Assembly: GCA_032622095.1 (NCBI GenBank)
Contig: CP136064.1
Location: 128,823,605-128,887,604 of the forward strand
DNA from: Siphonodentalium dalli
Lineage: Eukaryota > Mollusca > Scaphopoda > Gadilida > Siphonodentaliidae
Reading direction: 5' to 3'
DNA length: 64,000 bases
Below are positions 11,721-24,198 of this stretch, one piece after another (position 1 is the stretch's first letter; each line of letters opens with the position of its first letter). The notes below the pieces were generated by a model. That model was given only the letters and a program-made list of their open reading frames with translations. It did not search any database and was not told the origin of the DNA. The translations under genes and the position numbers were made by a program.

Positions 11721-11885
11721 ATTATCTCATTCATTTTTGAAGTGCCTATCATCTACTGAAGTTGGATCCTACCGCAGGCCATAAATTATGTCTCATTGAG
11801 TCATTGTGCCCCATCCACGTAACCCGTTTTCATAAAAATGTATTCAGTATTATATGTAAATTTATCCAATAAAGATATTTTTCCC

Positions 11886-12323
11886 TTAAAGGTCCTCAAT
11901 CCGAATCAATAGTCCCCATATCATCAGATTCCAACAACAAGAAGATTTTTTGAAATGCCGCTTCAGTTGACAGAATCGATTAATTGCTAAAAAAAAAACT
12001 GCAGTCAATTATAGCATAAAATTGTAATTTATCAACTTTTTGCTCAACGAATATTGCTGATTTGTCAAACATCTGACACACACACAAAAAAACAGTTGAT
12101 TTTAGAATTATCCATCTTCATCTGCTATTTGGTCAGAAAAAGTATTCTCGTCTGCTGTTTGCTGGGCCACTAAAAAAAATTTAAATGATAGATTTTAAAA
12201 ATCGGTATCTGATCACTATGAGCTTTGATGTTGTGGGTTCCTCGACTTGAATCAAATATTTTTCACCTCCGAAGTCAAGGAAATAATAATCTGCGAGGGT
12301 TAATTTGGATTGAGTACCTTTAA
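11886..12323. mobile_element. TTAA miniature element, family GGTACTCAATCC, copy D
   Basis: Left TTAAAGGTCCTCAATCCGA, right ATTTGGATTGAGTACCTTTAA on the same strand read inward, TTAA on both sides, 438 bp. The interior has ATTCCAACAACAAG, GAAATGCCGCTTCAG and GTTCCTCGACTTGAATCAA. Confidence 0.8.
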
Positions 12324-12964
12324 AATTGCAAAAATAAAATAAAAATAATTTTGCCTTGAAAATTGGTCGCTTTGCCAGATTCAACCTTCACCTGATGATT
12401 GCATTTTGAAGAAATATAGTAAAATGTGCTATATGGCTAATATCGATTGACTGGCGCCATGGATATTGGTCTGGAAATTAGAGAAATGTTAGAGGCAATA
12501 TCTCACTCTGACCCATGTCTAACTGTGGCCCACATTCCTCTATATCTGGTGCTGCAACATATTCTCGTGCAAATAGGTTTATTTGTACCTGAATATTCAC
12601 ATATGTTCATATTTTTTTTATTCATTTAAATTTGTTTAAATCAAAATTTAGAAAAACTAACGCCATTATACATTCTACCAGGGCACCCTGAGTCACCACA
12701 CCAAATTTCGTTGAAATCTGGGCACCAAAATTAACAAAGACATGTTGGTCTCAACTTTACTCCAGTCTTATATATGTATATATAAACAGTCCCATGAAAC
12801 TATTGAAACATGTATACATTTATTGATGGACGTGTCATGGGCTCTTCATACAGGATCGCGTTCATTATTTCGAAGGTTCCATATTCGCTATTCCAAAGGT
12901 TCTTATTCAGACATCGAATGTTCGCTATTCTGAAGGTTTGCTATTCTGGGCGTATTTAACCAGA

Positions 12965-13229
12965 AAAGATGGACAACTCTAATACCAAGTAGTTATTATT
13001 ACCACGATTTTACAGTTATCCATCTTTATCTGGAAGACCGCCCATTTGACCTCGTCCTTCTGGCACAATCAGGCCCAGAAACAATAAAAATAGCAAACTG
13101 CAAAGATCGATATCTAATTACTCTGAGCTTTGATGGGTGGGTTCCTCGACACTAATCAAATATTTTTTCCCCCACCGAAACCAAGGAATGAGTAATTTAG
13201 CAGCGTCTTATCGGATTGAGTACCTTCAA
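12965..13229. mobile_element. TTAA miniature element, family GGTACTCAATCC, copy E (right part)
   Basis: Family words GGACAACTCTAATACCAAG, CGATATCTAATTACTCTGAG and ATCGGATTGAGTACCTT occur in order. The left terminus is missing and the right TTAA has decayed to TCAA. Confidence 0.6.
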
Positions 13230-13431
13230 GTTATTTCCTTCATAAAAAGCGTCTTATGATAAAGAAACCTCTCAAAACTTTAGAATATAGAATGAAACTT
13301 CAAAATAAAAGTTATAAAAACCTTCTGAATATCGAGGAATATAGAGAACCTTGGGAATGGCGAAACTTCGGTATAATGAACCTTGGGATTAGCGAACCTT
13401 TGGGCACAGAGTGACATGTCGCCGTCCTACG

Positions 13432-13568
13432 GTCCATACGTACTGGCGTGATCGTATATATCCCAAGTTGGCCAGAAATACAGGCACTTCTATGAAACAT
13501 ACATTTTTCATTTTATAGATGGACGTACGTGTTTTTGGGTTGTCCATACGTACTGACGTAATCATATT
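13432..13568. repeat. Two direct copies of a 27-bp word, 110 bp apart
   Basis: GTCCATACGTACTGGCGTGA (from 13432) and GTCCATACGTACTGACGTAA (from 13542) continue with similar ATC(A/G)TAT. The second copy leads directly into LINE piece 3. This may be a duplication of LINE sequence at the insertion edge. Confidence 0.65.
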
Positions 13569-14191
13569 AGACGTCGTTGAGTGGAAGGACAAAGGCATAA
13601 TATTCGTAAATGATATATTCACCGAAGACAATAAGCTACATTCCATCGAAACTCTTAGAACTAAGAACAACATCACCACAAACTTTCACTTTACACGACT
13701 TAAACAGACAAATTAATAGGTTATTAAAACGGACCGATCAAACTGTCGTCAGGGTTCAAAATCTAATCATTCCTGAAAATATAGTATCACTACTTCAGAA
13801 TGAGCGAGGTTGCAGAAATTTTTACGATGAATTCATAAACGCGACTAAAATAGGACAATCATCGTCGCAAATGAAATGGGAAAATGAATTAAGATGTTCC
13901 CTTTACTGGAAACATATATTTTCATCACCCTTCAAACTATTAGTCGACACAAAACTACGCTGGTTTCAATACCGAATACTGACTAGAATTATAGGCACGA
14001 ACAGACTTTTGAACATGCGAATTCGGTCAGACGGTCTATGTCTCAGATGTAACGTTGCAAATGAATCAATTTCGCATATTTTCTTTGACTGTCCATTTGT
14101 AAGAACGTTTGTAAATACCACTCAGGCCTGGCTAGATCGCTATCAACTTTACTTCGCCTGTGCGCTGGGGGTACTATTTATAGAATGTTAA
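13542..14191 (+). pseudogene. Tx1/L1-like LINE ORF2, piece 3: C-terminal region with CCHC-type motif
   Basis: The frame begins IRTDVIILDVVEWKDKGIIF, matching the region that should follow piece 2. A frameshift near 13640 leads into a long open stretch ending with LCLRCNVANESISHIFFDC, a Cys-x2-Cys-x8-His-x4-Cys pattern found at the C-terminus of L1-group ORF2 proteins. The frame stops at 14189-14191; the true 3' end and any poly(A) tail are not visible. Short GC-rich duplications (CGAGGCCGAGCTC, CGAGGCTGAGCTC) follow at 14225-14262. Confidence 0.85.
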
Positions 14192-14280
14192 TTATTGGGA
14201 CACATTAAAAGTTGTAGTGCGACACCGAGGCCGAGCTCTAGTGCGACCCCGAGGCTGAGCTCGGTAAAAGGTGTAGTTTA

Positions 14281-14657
14281 GAATTTCAATTTAGTTTATT
14301 GGCGTTTACATTATGTCAATAATGTAGATTTTGGTTTGTGATAAGCTATGCCAATTACAAATAACAGAAATGAAAAAGATTCTATAATTACAATCATGGG
14401 TATATAATATATGATCTTGAGCGCGTTGCCATTTCTGACTATGGTTTTCTTGTTTTTCGTCTATGTAGCGAGCACAGTACAGGTGACCTTGCCTGGTGCG
14501 AGATTTGAAACATGGTGTGGCTCTATATTGCACACACACACCGCTTAATCTGGCCAAGCCACTGTTGCGGAGACGATAGTCCACTGGCGCGGGCGCGAAC
14601 TCATGCCGATGCGGTACTAAGTCCGACACTCTAACCACTGGGCTACCGAACTCCATG
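14281..14657 (-). mobile_element. tRNA-derived SINE, minus strand
   Basis: Read on the minus strand, the head GTTCGGTAGCCCAGTGGTTA contains a pol III A-box TAGCCCAGTGGT (14634-14645), and 32 bp further a B-box-like GAGTTCGCGCCC (14591-14602). A unique body of about 300 bp follows, ending near AACGCCAATAAACTAAATTG. The spacing and order fit a tRNA-headed SINE; the sequence does not fold as a functional tRNA. Target duplications were not found. Confidence 0.7.
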
Positions 14658-14659
14658 GA

Positions 14660-15347
14660 TATGCACATGGCGGGAACAATCAGATGATTTAATGGTGCCA
14701 ATCCTACACGTTTTATATTTAGGCAAACGTCTATCGAAATTTGTAATAGTCGAGAACAATCTGCCACAATGCGACCAGCGATACGGTCAATTGGCTTAGA
14801 TCAAATTAAGATCTCTTCGCGGCCAGCGTGAACACTGCTTCGCGCTGTCGAATCTGTGTCTGCACAGCGTTGATAGCTCATTCGGTCATAAGAAAAATTG
14901 GATTATTCCTCTTCGCAACTAGTTTCGTATGGCACACGTGGGACAAAAAACTTTTAAACGGCTTGACCGTGGACGTGTGGGCCAAATGATCGCGCGAGTT
15001 ATGTGACCTCCGTTGACAATGATAACACACGTTACAAGTTACACGTACGTGTGACTGAACCCGGTTTAATATCTCAACATTTCCCACTAAGCATTAGGAA
15101 TCCTTCTGCAATTCCACAGACGAGTACTAGACAATTCAACTGGGTACTTTTATAACTGATGTGATAATCCATTTTGTAAATAAAGGGGTGAACTGCAGCT
15201 TAAACCCGAGTTTAAACTCACATATTTAGTCAATGTGCAACCGAGTCCATGTGACTATGTGTGACCAATAGGTCGATCACATGCATGTTGGTTGATAATT
15301 TAATAATTGGTGGCCGTTGTCACATATATCACAGTTACGTTCTCACA
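14660..15347. other. No feature seen
   Basis: No coding, RNA or clear repeat signal. A small palindrome (TTAAACCCGAGTTTAA) lies near 15200. Confidence 0.5.
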
Positions 15348-15582
15348 ATAAGTCTTGTCACTGAGTCGCGGCCATGTTGGATGCATCCAGTCCCGTTCGT
15401 GGTTTTAGTGCTACCTGTCAATGTTCTGGTGTAGCATTCCGTATATGGAATTCATGAATATTCAAAAGCTTTATTTACGGATTACATTAATATTCAAAAC
15501 CTCCGTGCTATATTCCAGAACTTTGACCTGTAACACTAAAACTAAGGATCTAATATGGCCGCGACTCAGTGACAAGACTTAT
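15348..15582. repeat. Foldback, arms about 65-80 bp
   Basis: ATAAGTCTTGTCACTGAGTC and GCGGCCAT (from 15348) pair with ATGGCCGCGACTCAGTGACA plus AGACTTAT (to 15582). Further in, GTTTTAGTGCTACCTGTCAA pairs with the inverse of CCTGTAACACTAAAAC. A 16-nt insertion interrupts the left arm. No protein. Confidence 0.75.
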
Positions 15583-16123
15583 AAAATGGGTGTGCTGCCT
15601 TACTACATGCGGTGCAGTTTAATGACAAATTCCGGCCATAATTACTGTGATACAGTCGCTCACCTATTTGCTCGCATAATGAGTGTACATGGACGCATCA
15701 ACGTCTCACATGTGCATGTGACTCGTACCGCTATATATGTCACACCCTTTTCTTGATAAGTCAAACCGGATTTAGCTGTACATTGGTTGACTTGGTTCGG
15801 TTGGAATCTAATGATGAATTAGAGAAGAGAAAACAAACTCTAAATTAAAATAAACTGAAGCTGTGTGGCCTTGCATTCTTATTATTAAATTCACGAGGCC
15901 TGGAATCTAAAGTTATGATTTTATATATAGAGAATCCAATACGCTATCAATCATTCTGGGGCATTCATTGATTTAGTAAAGAAAATTAATTATGCTTGGT
16001 ATAACATATTGCTCTTATCATGAACATCAAGAAACGACATATGTAGAATGGCTATTAGGCGCGGCAAGCGACTATATATCAAAACTTAAAGCCATTCGTG
16101 CCCAAGATCAGCACACGAACCTT

Positions 16124-16551
16124 TTAAAGGTACTCAATCCGATCAGACGCTTCTAAATTACTATTTCTTTGGCTTCGGTGGTAAACAATATTTGATTCGA
16201 GTCGAGGAACCCACCCATCAAAGCTCAGAGTGATCAGCTATCGATTTTTGAAGTTTGTGATTTCTCGAGATATGTGTAATAATATGTGGCCCAGAAACGG
16301 AGGGTCTCGGACAAAATTGCGGATGAAGCTGGACAACTCTAAATTCAAGTGGTAATACGGTCATATTTTGTTGAACAAAATGTTGATATATAACAAGTTT
16401 TGGGAAATTTGATACCATATTTGACAGTGGTTAGCATTATTTTGTTGCAATAAATCGATTCTGATAACTAATGCGTATTTTGAAGAAATGTTGTTGTTGT
16501 TGTTGTATCTTGATGGTATGGGGACCGTCTGATCGGATTTAATACCTTTAA
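16124..16551. mobile_element. TTAA miniature element, family GGTACTCAATCC, copy F
   Basis: Left TTAAAGGTACTCAATCCGAT, right ATCGGATTTAATACCTTTAA, TTAA flanks, 428 bp. Orientation is opposite to copies D and G, judged by the word GATTCGAGTCGAGGAACCC near the left end. Confidence 0.85.
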
Positions 16552-17332
16552 TGAATATGTTTGTTTAGAAACAGATTTATTCCTGAAATATTTTGTTTTT
16601 AAGATTTATTCTTCGTCGTATGATATATACGTTTTGTTGTTTTATTTATGAACTTGGTAATAAAATAAAGTGTGAAGGTATAGATAGACGACGCAACAGT
16701 ACAGCGAAAACCTTATGTTCGAGTTATACCTCACGGCACGACAAACGGGTGCAATAACGTTAACATTTTTCAAATCACTGTTTCGCACTGTGCTTACTGC
16801 ATACTCACATACCGTGAGTTTATATTTTACTGATATTTAGGTATACATTGTTTCATATACTTAAATAAATTAGTTATTTAGGTAGAGTTTACTTCGTAAT
16901 AGTAGTCAAGACCTTGTACATTATAGTTAATGTCGTCGTCAAGGACGTTGTCAACGTGGTCGGGCTGTATTGTATTGACCATGGGCATGGGTAAGACGTA
17001 GTTTATTGAAGGTTTTAAAACTTTCTGAACTTTGCTGTATTTCACAAAAATTAAAATATGGCTGTGTAATAAATATTCCGCAATGATACCAAGCAGCTGT
17101 CGTCTCGAAGTGTTCATTAATCCATTGAACAATTTTCACTTTTATCCCAGAACAGTAAATAGATAGAATGACATAAGTTTGTGAACTGGTTAGCGAGTAA
17201 CGAGTCTGTAATTGTACTATAGATACTGAATAGATATTGAATCGAATTTATTGATCTTTGATGGCCAACGATCCCCTGGATCACAAAATCGAGGGCGATA
17301 GATTGGCAATGGTTACGTTTGTAGGGGACCGC
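16552..17332. other. No feature seen
   Basis: AT-rich sequence with overlapping short open frames at 16878-17139 on the minus strand, none with a recognisable motif. Confidence 0.5.
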
Positions 17333-17903
17333 GCTTCCAAATGATACTGTCTGCAGGTGGTAAGGGTACTATCTGACGGTGGTCTGCTATCAATGTAACG
17401 GGCTTTACTCGAGTAATAGCGATCACTTTTACTAATCATGTCACGTGAGGTTTATTTTTTAGCATATTAAACATTTCGCATTGTTTCACAACCGACAGAC
17501 GAACGATACGATATTTGAATAAAAATATATAAAACACACAAATAGGCGACAAAATGAGACAAATTAATTAAAGACGTATTTGCATTGCCAAATATCATAT
17601 TAGTGTATTGTTGATATTTCATGGAATAATCTGATAGTTTCGATTGTTTTTTTCCCATTTTCTAGCTCATTCTTGTCAAAGTACTTATTTGTAGATCTGT
17701 TTATCGTGTATTTTTTATATAGATACGGCATCTCAAGAATACCTGCCGTTGGAACGACCGATAGTTCTAAGACGTCACTCAAGAGAACTTAACAACATCA
17801 ACTCCCACTAAAATCCCGTGCTTCCAAAATTTAAATGATACTCTCTGCAGGTGGTACTGTCTGACGGTGGTCTGCTATCAATTTAATGTCATTTACTCAA
17901 GTA
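17333..17903. repeat. Direct repeat pair, about 85 bp, 487 bp apart
   Basis: At 17333-17417 and 17820-17903: GCTTCCAAA, ATGATACT, TCTGCAGGTGG, then TCTGACGGTGGTCTGCTATC. The intervening 400 bp shows nothing. Possibly ends of an insertion or a partial duplication. Confidence 0.65.
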
Positions 17904-18726
17904 AACAGTTGTTTAAATATTGTAGGGAAAGGGGCTGCATTAAGTTGTTTTAACTTGTGTCCCAATCCCTTGTAACTTTTGTTGTCATAACACAAGAATT
18001 TCCACTAGACGCAAGACCACCTGCAGTCGTTACCATTTCATAGATTGTAACCACTGCAATCAGGATCCGTAAACACTGCGAGCAGGACCATTCAACAGTT
18101 TCTTTAATTTAAAAAAGAGCAGTTAAATACTAAAGTTTATGGGTTCAATTACTAATGAACCATTCGACGTCTATTTTAATATATCATTTTTTGTCAAACA
18201 TAATCAGTATTTGTTTAAAATAGGATATGAATACATAAATTGTGGATTGTCAACGTTATATCTAAATGGATGTTAACACAAAAGCAGTATATCCTGCATA
18301 GGTTCTTTTGTAGTTCACTCGGCCGCTAACATGTGCTAAGATCTCGATAGTTTGTCCTCGCCGCATGTTTCTTCCATCTTTGTGTGGCATTTGCTTATAT
18401 TTTGCTACCCAAACTGTTCTCCGCGACCGGGAGCTTAACTAATGCTACCTCCCTGTATAGGACCGGTTCACAGTGGTTGTTCAAGAGAATCATTATTCCC
18501 GGTATTTTCTAGAACCGAATATAGCTTGAGAAAATTGAAAATGCTTGTAACAAATTCGAGACCATGCATCAGTTATGAAAAAAACCTGTAGTATGATCAG
18601 ATGTATATTAGCAACGGCTACCTGTTCTCCGGGTTGAAACAGGAACAGGTAGCAACCACCTGTCAGGAGGCAGCCTGAAACCTGTCAAAACCGATACACT
18701 TACACTCCTTATGCTTTTTTGTCAAA

Positions 18727-18861
18727 TCCCCTGTCACGTCCTGATAACACACACATGCAAATTTATGAAGTTCATGCAACAAATCGTCTAAAACTAACGT
18801 ACATTTTACGTAAATATGCATTACCATTTAATATAAATTGTTATCCGCACGTGACAGGGGA
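18727..18861. repeat. Inverted repeat, arms about 22 bp
   Basis: CCCCTGTCACGTCCTGATAA and its inverse TTATCCGCACGTGACAGGGG flank about 90 bp of AT-rich sequence. Confidence 0.65.
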
Positions 18862-20300
18862 TAGGTATTGTTATTTCACCCAACCCTTTGGGTGTTTATT
18901 TCACAGCAGTTTCTGGGATAACCTGTGTGTCGGCTCATAACATGCGTGCCAATTGAGGAGAACACGCGAAGGATTTGTGTAAATGTTAGCCCAAACGACA
19001 TTTCGAAGTAACGACTGCTTTGTTGTTTATTTCGAGGAATAATACCGCATCATATGAATGCAGCCCAAATATATTGACAGGTGTCAAGGGTCTAACTCGA
19101 AACTGAGCAATAAAAAACTAATATAATAAATACCGAGAATATTTAATTTAACGCCAATGGGTCGTTTATGTGCGTTTAAGAGTGTATTTATGCTTAAAGC
19201 AAAGTGAAATAACGATCTTAAAATGAATTGGCCGGTATATTTTATTAGTTATCAGGGTTACCAGGGTCGTAGTTGCATAAATTACAATATATTTTTATGC
19301 TAAGATAATTGCGTGGTAATTTGTTTGTTTATAATTGATCGGTATTCAGGTACGTTAACCCAACTCCCATATATGGACATTCCAAATATGGAAAGTGACT
19401 AGGGGAACACTCCGACGTTCGTACTCATAATCACCAATTTTTGTACCTAGCTTGCCTGTCCTAAGTTTCACGGAAAAATTGCTAAATTTATTCTATTTGT
19501 CGTTATATATATATTTACCACCACGTTTATTATTCCATTCATAAAAATAAAATGAAACAAGCTGAAGATGATATGTTTAAAATTTATTAAGCATGAAACT
19601 GACGATAAGTGACAAGTTGTTATCAGAGTACGTTATACTTGAGATAGTTACGTTACGCACACGGTCCCCTATCGTATTGCGATAATCGAGATGTCAACTT
19701 TTCCGCTTTTATAATTCTCACTAAGTTTACCGTGTTTATATCCGTTTTATCCTATTTGTTGTTGTGTATTGCATTACTTTGATCAAGTCTGCGCTTGTGT
19801 TATTCTCACAAAAGGTAATGCGTGTTTACATTTCACAATTCTACTGCATAACGCGTCACCGCTCAGTGCACTGGTTCAGTCTACGAGTGCGGCAGAAAAA
19901 ATTTCACATGTCCGAGCGCCATTAATTCCTTAAATACGACACTATTTAATCGAATGAGGTCAAATATTCGCATATAACTTGACTCTTATGTTATTCTGCA
20001 CAATTCTGGCCAGTGCCGACTTTCATTTCGCATTACTTTCGTTTTTATCGAAATATAACCGTTTTCTATGGAGATGTAAATTTGTTCAACATAAAACAAA
20101 ATCATAGTTTTGCCAATTTCAAGCTAGTTTAATACTTAATAGTGCATAATCTGGCTCATCGAGTGATGGTAGACGTTCCTTCAGTGTACACAACAAATAT
20201 TTGGTCCCAACGAAGCAGGCTAAAATCCTGAAATTTGTCAATTGACTTTGAGTGTGAAGAAAATATTCATTTAAACTTCCAAAATTGGTTGAAATATGCT
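18862..20300. other. No feature seen
   Basis: AT-rich with no recognisable coding or repeat structure, apart from TTTTGCCAATTTCAAGCTAG near 20109, a piece of the repeat described at 20301-21000. Confidence 0.45.
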
Positions 20301-21000
20301 CAACAACATTCAGTTGAATGGTGACATTATTTATAGTCACCGACTAACTTCCACGGTGAATAAAATTTGTTTTTATTGATGACAATTATGTCGCGAGTCA
20401 TAAAAATGTTAATTTTCGGAAGAAAAAAAATTCATTGTTTCGCCAATTTCAAGCCAAATGTCAGGGCATTACATATAATGATTAAGATTGCTAAAGAACT
20501 GGAATAATGAAATGGGAAACTTTTACTGACATCTGGTAAGGATTGAGGAGCAGTTGCTAGAGGCCCCAACCCCACCCCCATGGAATACGGAATACCACTT
20601 AACACAGAAGTTGGAATACGGAATACCATATGGAATACATAAAATTATATGAAAACTTCATTTTTTGGAAGGTCGACGTACGAATACCGGTATTTTTGGA
20701 ATACCGAATACCTCCCTAACTGAGGGGCCGAAATACGGCGTACCTCATAACAGGGCATGGAATACGGCATACGAAAAAGGGGGTGGGGGCCTCATGCTAT
20801 GGAGCCTCCCAATATATTGTCTGCTCCACATCTCAATAGAATTCAACAACATTCAGTTGAATGGTGACATTATTTATAGTCACCGACTAACTTCCACGAT
20901 GAATCAAATTTGTTTTTATTGGTGACAATTTATGTCGCGAGTGATAAAAATGTAAATTTTCTGAAGAAAAAAATTAATTGGTTTGCGAATTTCAAGCTAG
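20301..21000. repeat. Direct repeat pair, about 160 bp
   Basis: 20301-20460 and 20844-21000 are near-identical (CAACAACATTCAGTTGAATG at both starts, TTATGTCGCGAGT and GCGAATTTCAAGC-like ends). Between them 20560-20770 is a low-complexity GGAATACGGAATACC-rich stretch. Confidence 0.8.
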
Positions 21001-21725
21001 TTTATAGCGAACATGGGAACCAAGGTTCACTTTATGCCATTTAGGCACACTTCAGAGTGAAATCTGGGCTTATATTTCGGCGAGAATCCAAATCTAGATT
21101 CTCGCAAAATACCCTGGATTCTCATGAAAAAGTATATATGGATTCTCGCAAAATCAGATGAAATATATGCCCTAGTGGAAATATAGCAAATCGTTTAATG
21201 TTTTAGAATTTTTGTTTTCGGAGATTTATATATATGTTTAAAGACATATTATGGACTTTTTCGGGAGCGATAAATTGATAAGTTAGTGCTCAGGCACTTT
21301 TCCAACGTGGGGAATGTTATCATTCTACTAACATCACTGAAAATTTCCAAAAAGATCTACCACACCACTCCATATAGAACTACTCCAAATTGTAAATATT
21401 TACATCTCGATTCGTGGGCGCAACTATCGGCTGTAATTAAACAAAAATCATTTTGACACCGAGAGTCATTGCATTTAACTAATATATAAGAATGACGTTG
21501 TGTAACATCCAATTGGATTAATATTCGTAACAAATAACTACTTTGAGAAAGATTATTCTTAATTTCTATTTATTTGATCACTCTGCCCGGTGTCTCCCGG
21601 AGTGTTTCACATCACTTTAATGAAGGAAGACTGTTAAGAAAAACTGCATTTCAAGACCACCAAACAACTTTCCTTTTTAGGGCCACCAGATCTTCCAAAT
21701 ATGTACTTCTTCCATTTTGCTATCA

Positions 21726-22270
21726 AAGACCGAAAAATGTCTTTAAACTAGAGATCCAAATACCCCCTAAGGGCCCCTCTATCTTGATATATTAAAGACC
21801 GAAAAATGTCGTTAAACTATAAAGACCGAAAAATGTCGTTAAACTAGAGATCCAAATAACCCCTATATCTTGAGATATTATAAAGACCGAAAATGTCATT
21901 AAACTATTAATTGTTGTTGCTGTTGTTTATTAGGGTTTATCGTCATTCTAGTCGCTAGGCCACACACGACGTTGTCAATTTTACGGGTGGAGGAAAGACC
22001 ACGCAGAGGCTCAATTTCACTGGGAAGTTGTTCCACTGCATGTAGAAACCACCGACCCCCGGAAAGCAATTGACAAACTTGCCCAGATACACGATTCCGG
22101 TCACCCTCCCTATGGTGGGGTTCGAACCAGCTTCGTCAGCGCTGGACGGCCTGGGACGAAGTAAACACCTGGCACTCTACCGACTGGACCACCGGGGGCC
22201 CCTATTAAACTGTTAAAGACCGAAAATGTCGTTAAATTGCAAAGACCGAAAAATGTCGTTAAACTAGAGA
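21726..22270. repeat. Minisatellite AAAGACCGAAAAATGTCGTT, interrupted
   Basis: Copies begin near 21726, 21794, 21822, 21882, 22215 and 22239, several followed by AAACTAGAGATCCAAATA. One more degraded copy (AAAGAACGAAATATGTCGTT) lies at about 24230, beyond the 160-bp satellite. The array is therefore split twice: by a SINE and by the satellite block. Confidence 0.8.
21911..22203 (-). mobile_element. tRNA-derived SINE, minus strand, with 13-bp target duplication
   Basis: Read on the minus strand: A-box TGGTCCAGTCGG (22180-22191), canonical B-box GGTTCGAACC (within 22117-22128), a body, and a tail ending TAATAAACAACAGCAACAAC. The flanks ATTAAACTATTAA (21898-21910) and ATTAAACTGTTAA (22204-22216) are a 13-bp duplication with one mismatch, as expected for LINE-mobilised SINE insertion, although both flanks also lie in a tandem repeat. 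Not a functional tRNA gene: the acceptor stem does not pair. Confidence 0.85.
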
Positions 22271-22290
22271 TCCAAACATCCCCACCCATA

Positions 22291-24198
22291 TTTTTAGCTC
22301 AACTTTACTTTGTAAAGTTTGAGCTATTGCCATGGCTTTGTCGTCCGTGTGTATGTGTGTACGTAAGGCGTCAACAATGCAGGCTACAGGTCGTACCTTT
22401 GGTCGGATCATTATGAAATTTGTCATAGCTGTTGACATCAACATTTAGACCAGATTATTAATTTTGGGATCATTCGGAAAAAAAACATGGCCGCCAGTGG
22501 CCATCTTGGATTTCAAAATTCAATCCATTAGCACGGGCTACAGGTCGTTCTGTTTGTCTGATAATCATGAAATTTGTCAAGAATGTTAATAATGACATGT
22601 GGATGGGAACGAGTCATTTTGGGGTCATTTCGGTCAAAAAACATGGCCGCAGCAGCTATTTTGGATTTTACTCTTTGTATGACTAAATCTTTAGCACAGG
22701 CTACAGGTCTTACCTTTAGTCTGATCATCGTAAAATTTTTCATGGCTGTTAAAATTGGAATGTAGATGGGAACGAGTCATTTTGGGGTCATTCGGACAAA
22801 AAATATGGCCGCCAGTGGCCATCTTGGATTTCAAAATGTAATCCATTAACACGGGCCACAGGTCGTACTGTTTGTCTGATCATCATGAAATTTGTCATGG
22901 ATGATAATATTGACATGTAGATGGGAATGAGTAATTTTGGGGTTATTCGGCCAAAAAAACATGGCCGCCAGCAGCCATCTTAGATTTTACTCTTTGTATG
23001 ACTAAATTCTTTAGCACGGGCTGCCGGTCGTACCTTCAGCCTGATCATAGTAAAATTTGTCATGGATATTAACAATGACATGCAGATGGGAACGAGTAAT
23101 TTTGGGGTCATTCGACCCAAAAACATGGCCGCCAGCAGCCATCTTGGATTTTACTCTTTGTATGACTAAATTCTTTAGCACGGGCTACAGGTCGTACTTT
23201 CAGTCTGATCATCATAAAATTTGTCAGGAATGTTAATAATGACATGTAGATGGGAACGGGTCATTTTGGGGTCATTCGGTCAATAAACATTGCCGCCAGC
23301 AGCCATCTTGGATTTTACTCTTTGTATGACTAAATCCTTTAGCACAGGCTACAGGTCGTACATTTAGTCTGATCATCATAAAATTTGTCATGGCTGTTGA
23401 AATTGGAATGTAGATGGGAACGAGTCATTTTGGGGTCATTCAGACAAAAAACATGGCCACCAGTGGCCATCTTGGATATCAAAATTTAATCCATTAGCAC
23501 GGTCCACAGGTCGTACTGTTCGTCTGATCATCATGAAATTTGTCATGGATGATAATATTGACATGTAGATGGGAACGAGTAATTTTGAGGTTATTCGGCC
23601 AAAAACATGGCCGCCAGCAGCCACCTTAGATTTTACTCTTTGTATGACTAAATTCTTTAGCACAGGCTACAGGTCGTACTTTCAGTCTGATCATCATAAA
23701 ATGTGTCAAGAATGTTAATAATGACATGTAGATGGGAACGAGTCATTTTGGGATCATTTGACCCAAAAACATGGCCGCCAGCAGCCATCTTGGATTTTAC
23801 TCTTTGTATGACTAAATTCTTTAGCACGGGCTACAGGTCGTACTTTCAGTCTGGTCATCATGAAATTTGTCAAGAATGTTAATAATGACATGTAGATGGG
23901 AAACGAGTCATTTTGGGGTCATTCGGCCAAATAACATGGCCGCCAGCAGCCATCTTGGATTTTACTCTTTGTATGACTAAATCATTCAGCGCGGGCTACA
24001 GGTCGTACCTTTAGTCTGATCATCATGAATGTTTCATGGCTGTTGAAATTGGAATGTAGATGAGAATGAGACATTTTGGGGACATTCCGACAAAAAAACA
24101 TGGCTGCCAGCGACCATATTGGATTTCCAAATTCAATTCTAAATCTTTCCATTCATTGCTCATCACACAAATTTAACTTCTTCTCAAAGTTGAGCTAC
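22291..24198. repeat. Satellite block, 11 units of about 160 bp with hairpin head
   Basis: Starts with a short palindrome (TAGCTCAACTTTAC pairing with GTAAAGTTTGAGCTA, 22295-22326). It then carries eleven tandem units recognisable by AACATGGCCGCCAGCAGCCA, at about 22484, 22641, 22802, 22959, 23122, 23286, 23450, 23605, 23768, 23933 and 24098 (period 155-165 bp). It ends in a lone AAAGTTGAGCTA (24186-24197), the inverted partner of the head. Each unit also has GGTCGTAC, a CTGATCATCATGAAATTTGT-like word and GATGGGAACGAGTCATTTTG. Two sub-families alternate (CAGTGGCC versus CAGCAGCC). Non-coding. Confidence 0.9.

Larger units (their letters stand above)
9396..13541. other. About 4.1 kb non-LINE sequence splitting LINE pieces 2 and 3
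   Basis: The LINE frame breaks after DDSII near 9387 and resumes near 13555. ACAACCCAAAA at 9390-9400 has an inverted match TTTTGGGTTGT near 13533-13543, but flanking target duplication is not convincing and the LINE codons on either side overlap slightly. The interior holds MITE copies D and E and open stretches at 9793-10213 that I do not recognise. I see nothing else at 9480-11880 or 12330-12960. Confidence 0.45.

Noticed and set aside
21911-22203. Functional tRNA gene
   Set aside because: A- and B-boxes are present but no acceptor stem pairs and a SINE body and tail follow.
22291-24198. CRISPR-like array
   Set aside because: Units of about 160 bp are repeated throughout with no short repeat and unique spacer pattern; eukaryotic context.
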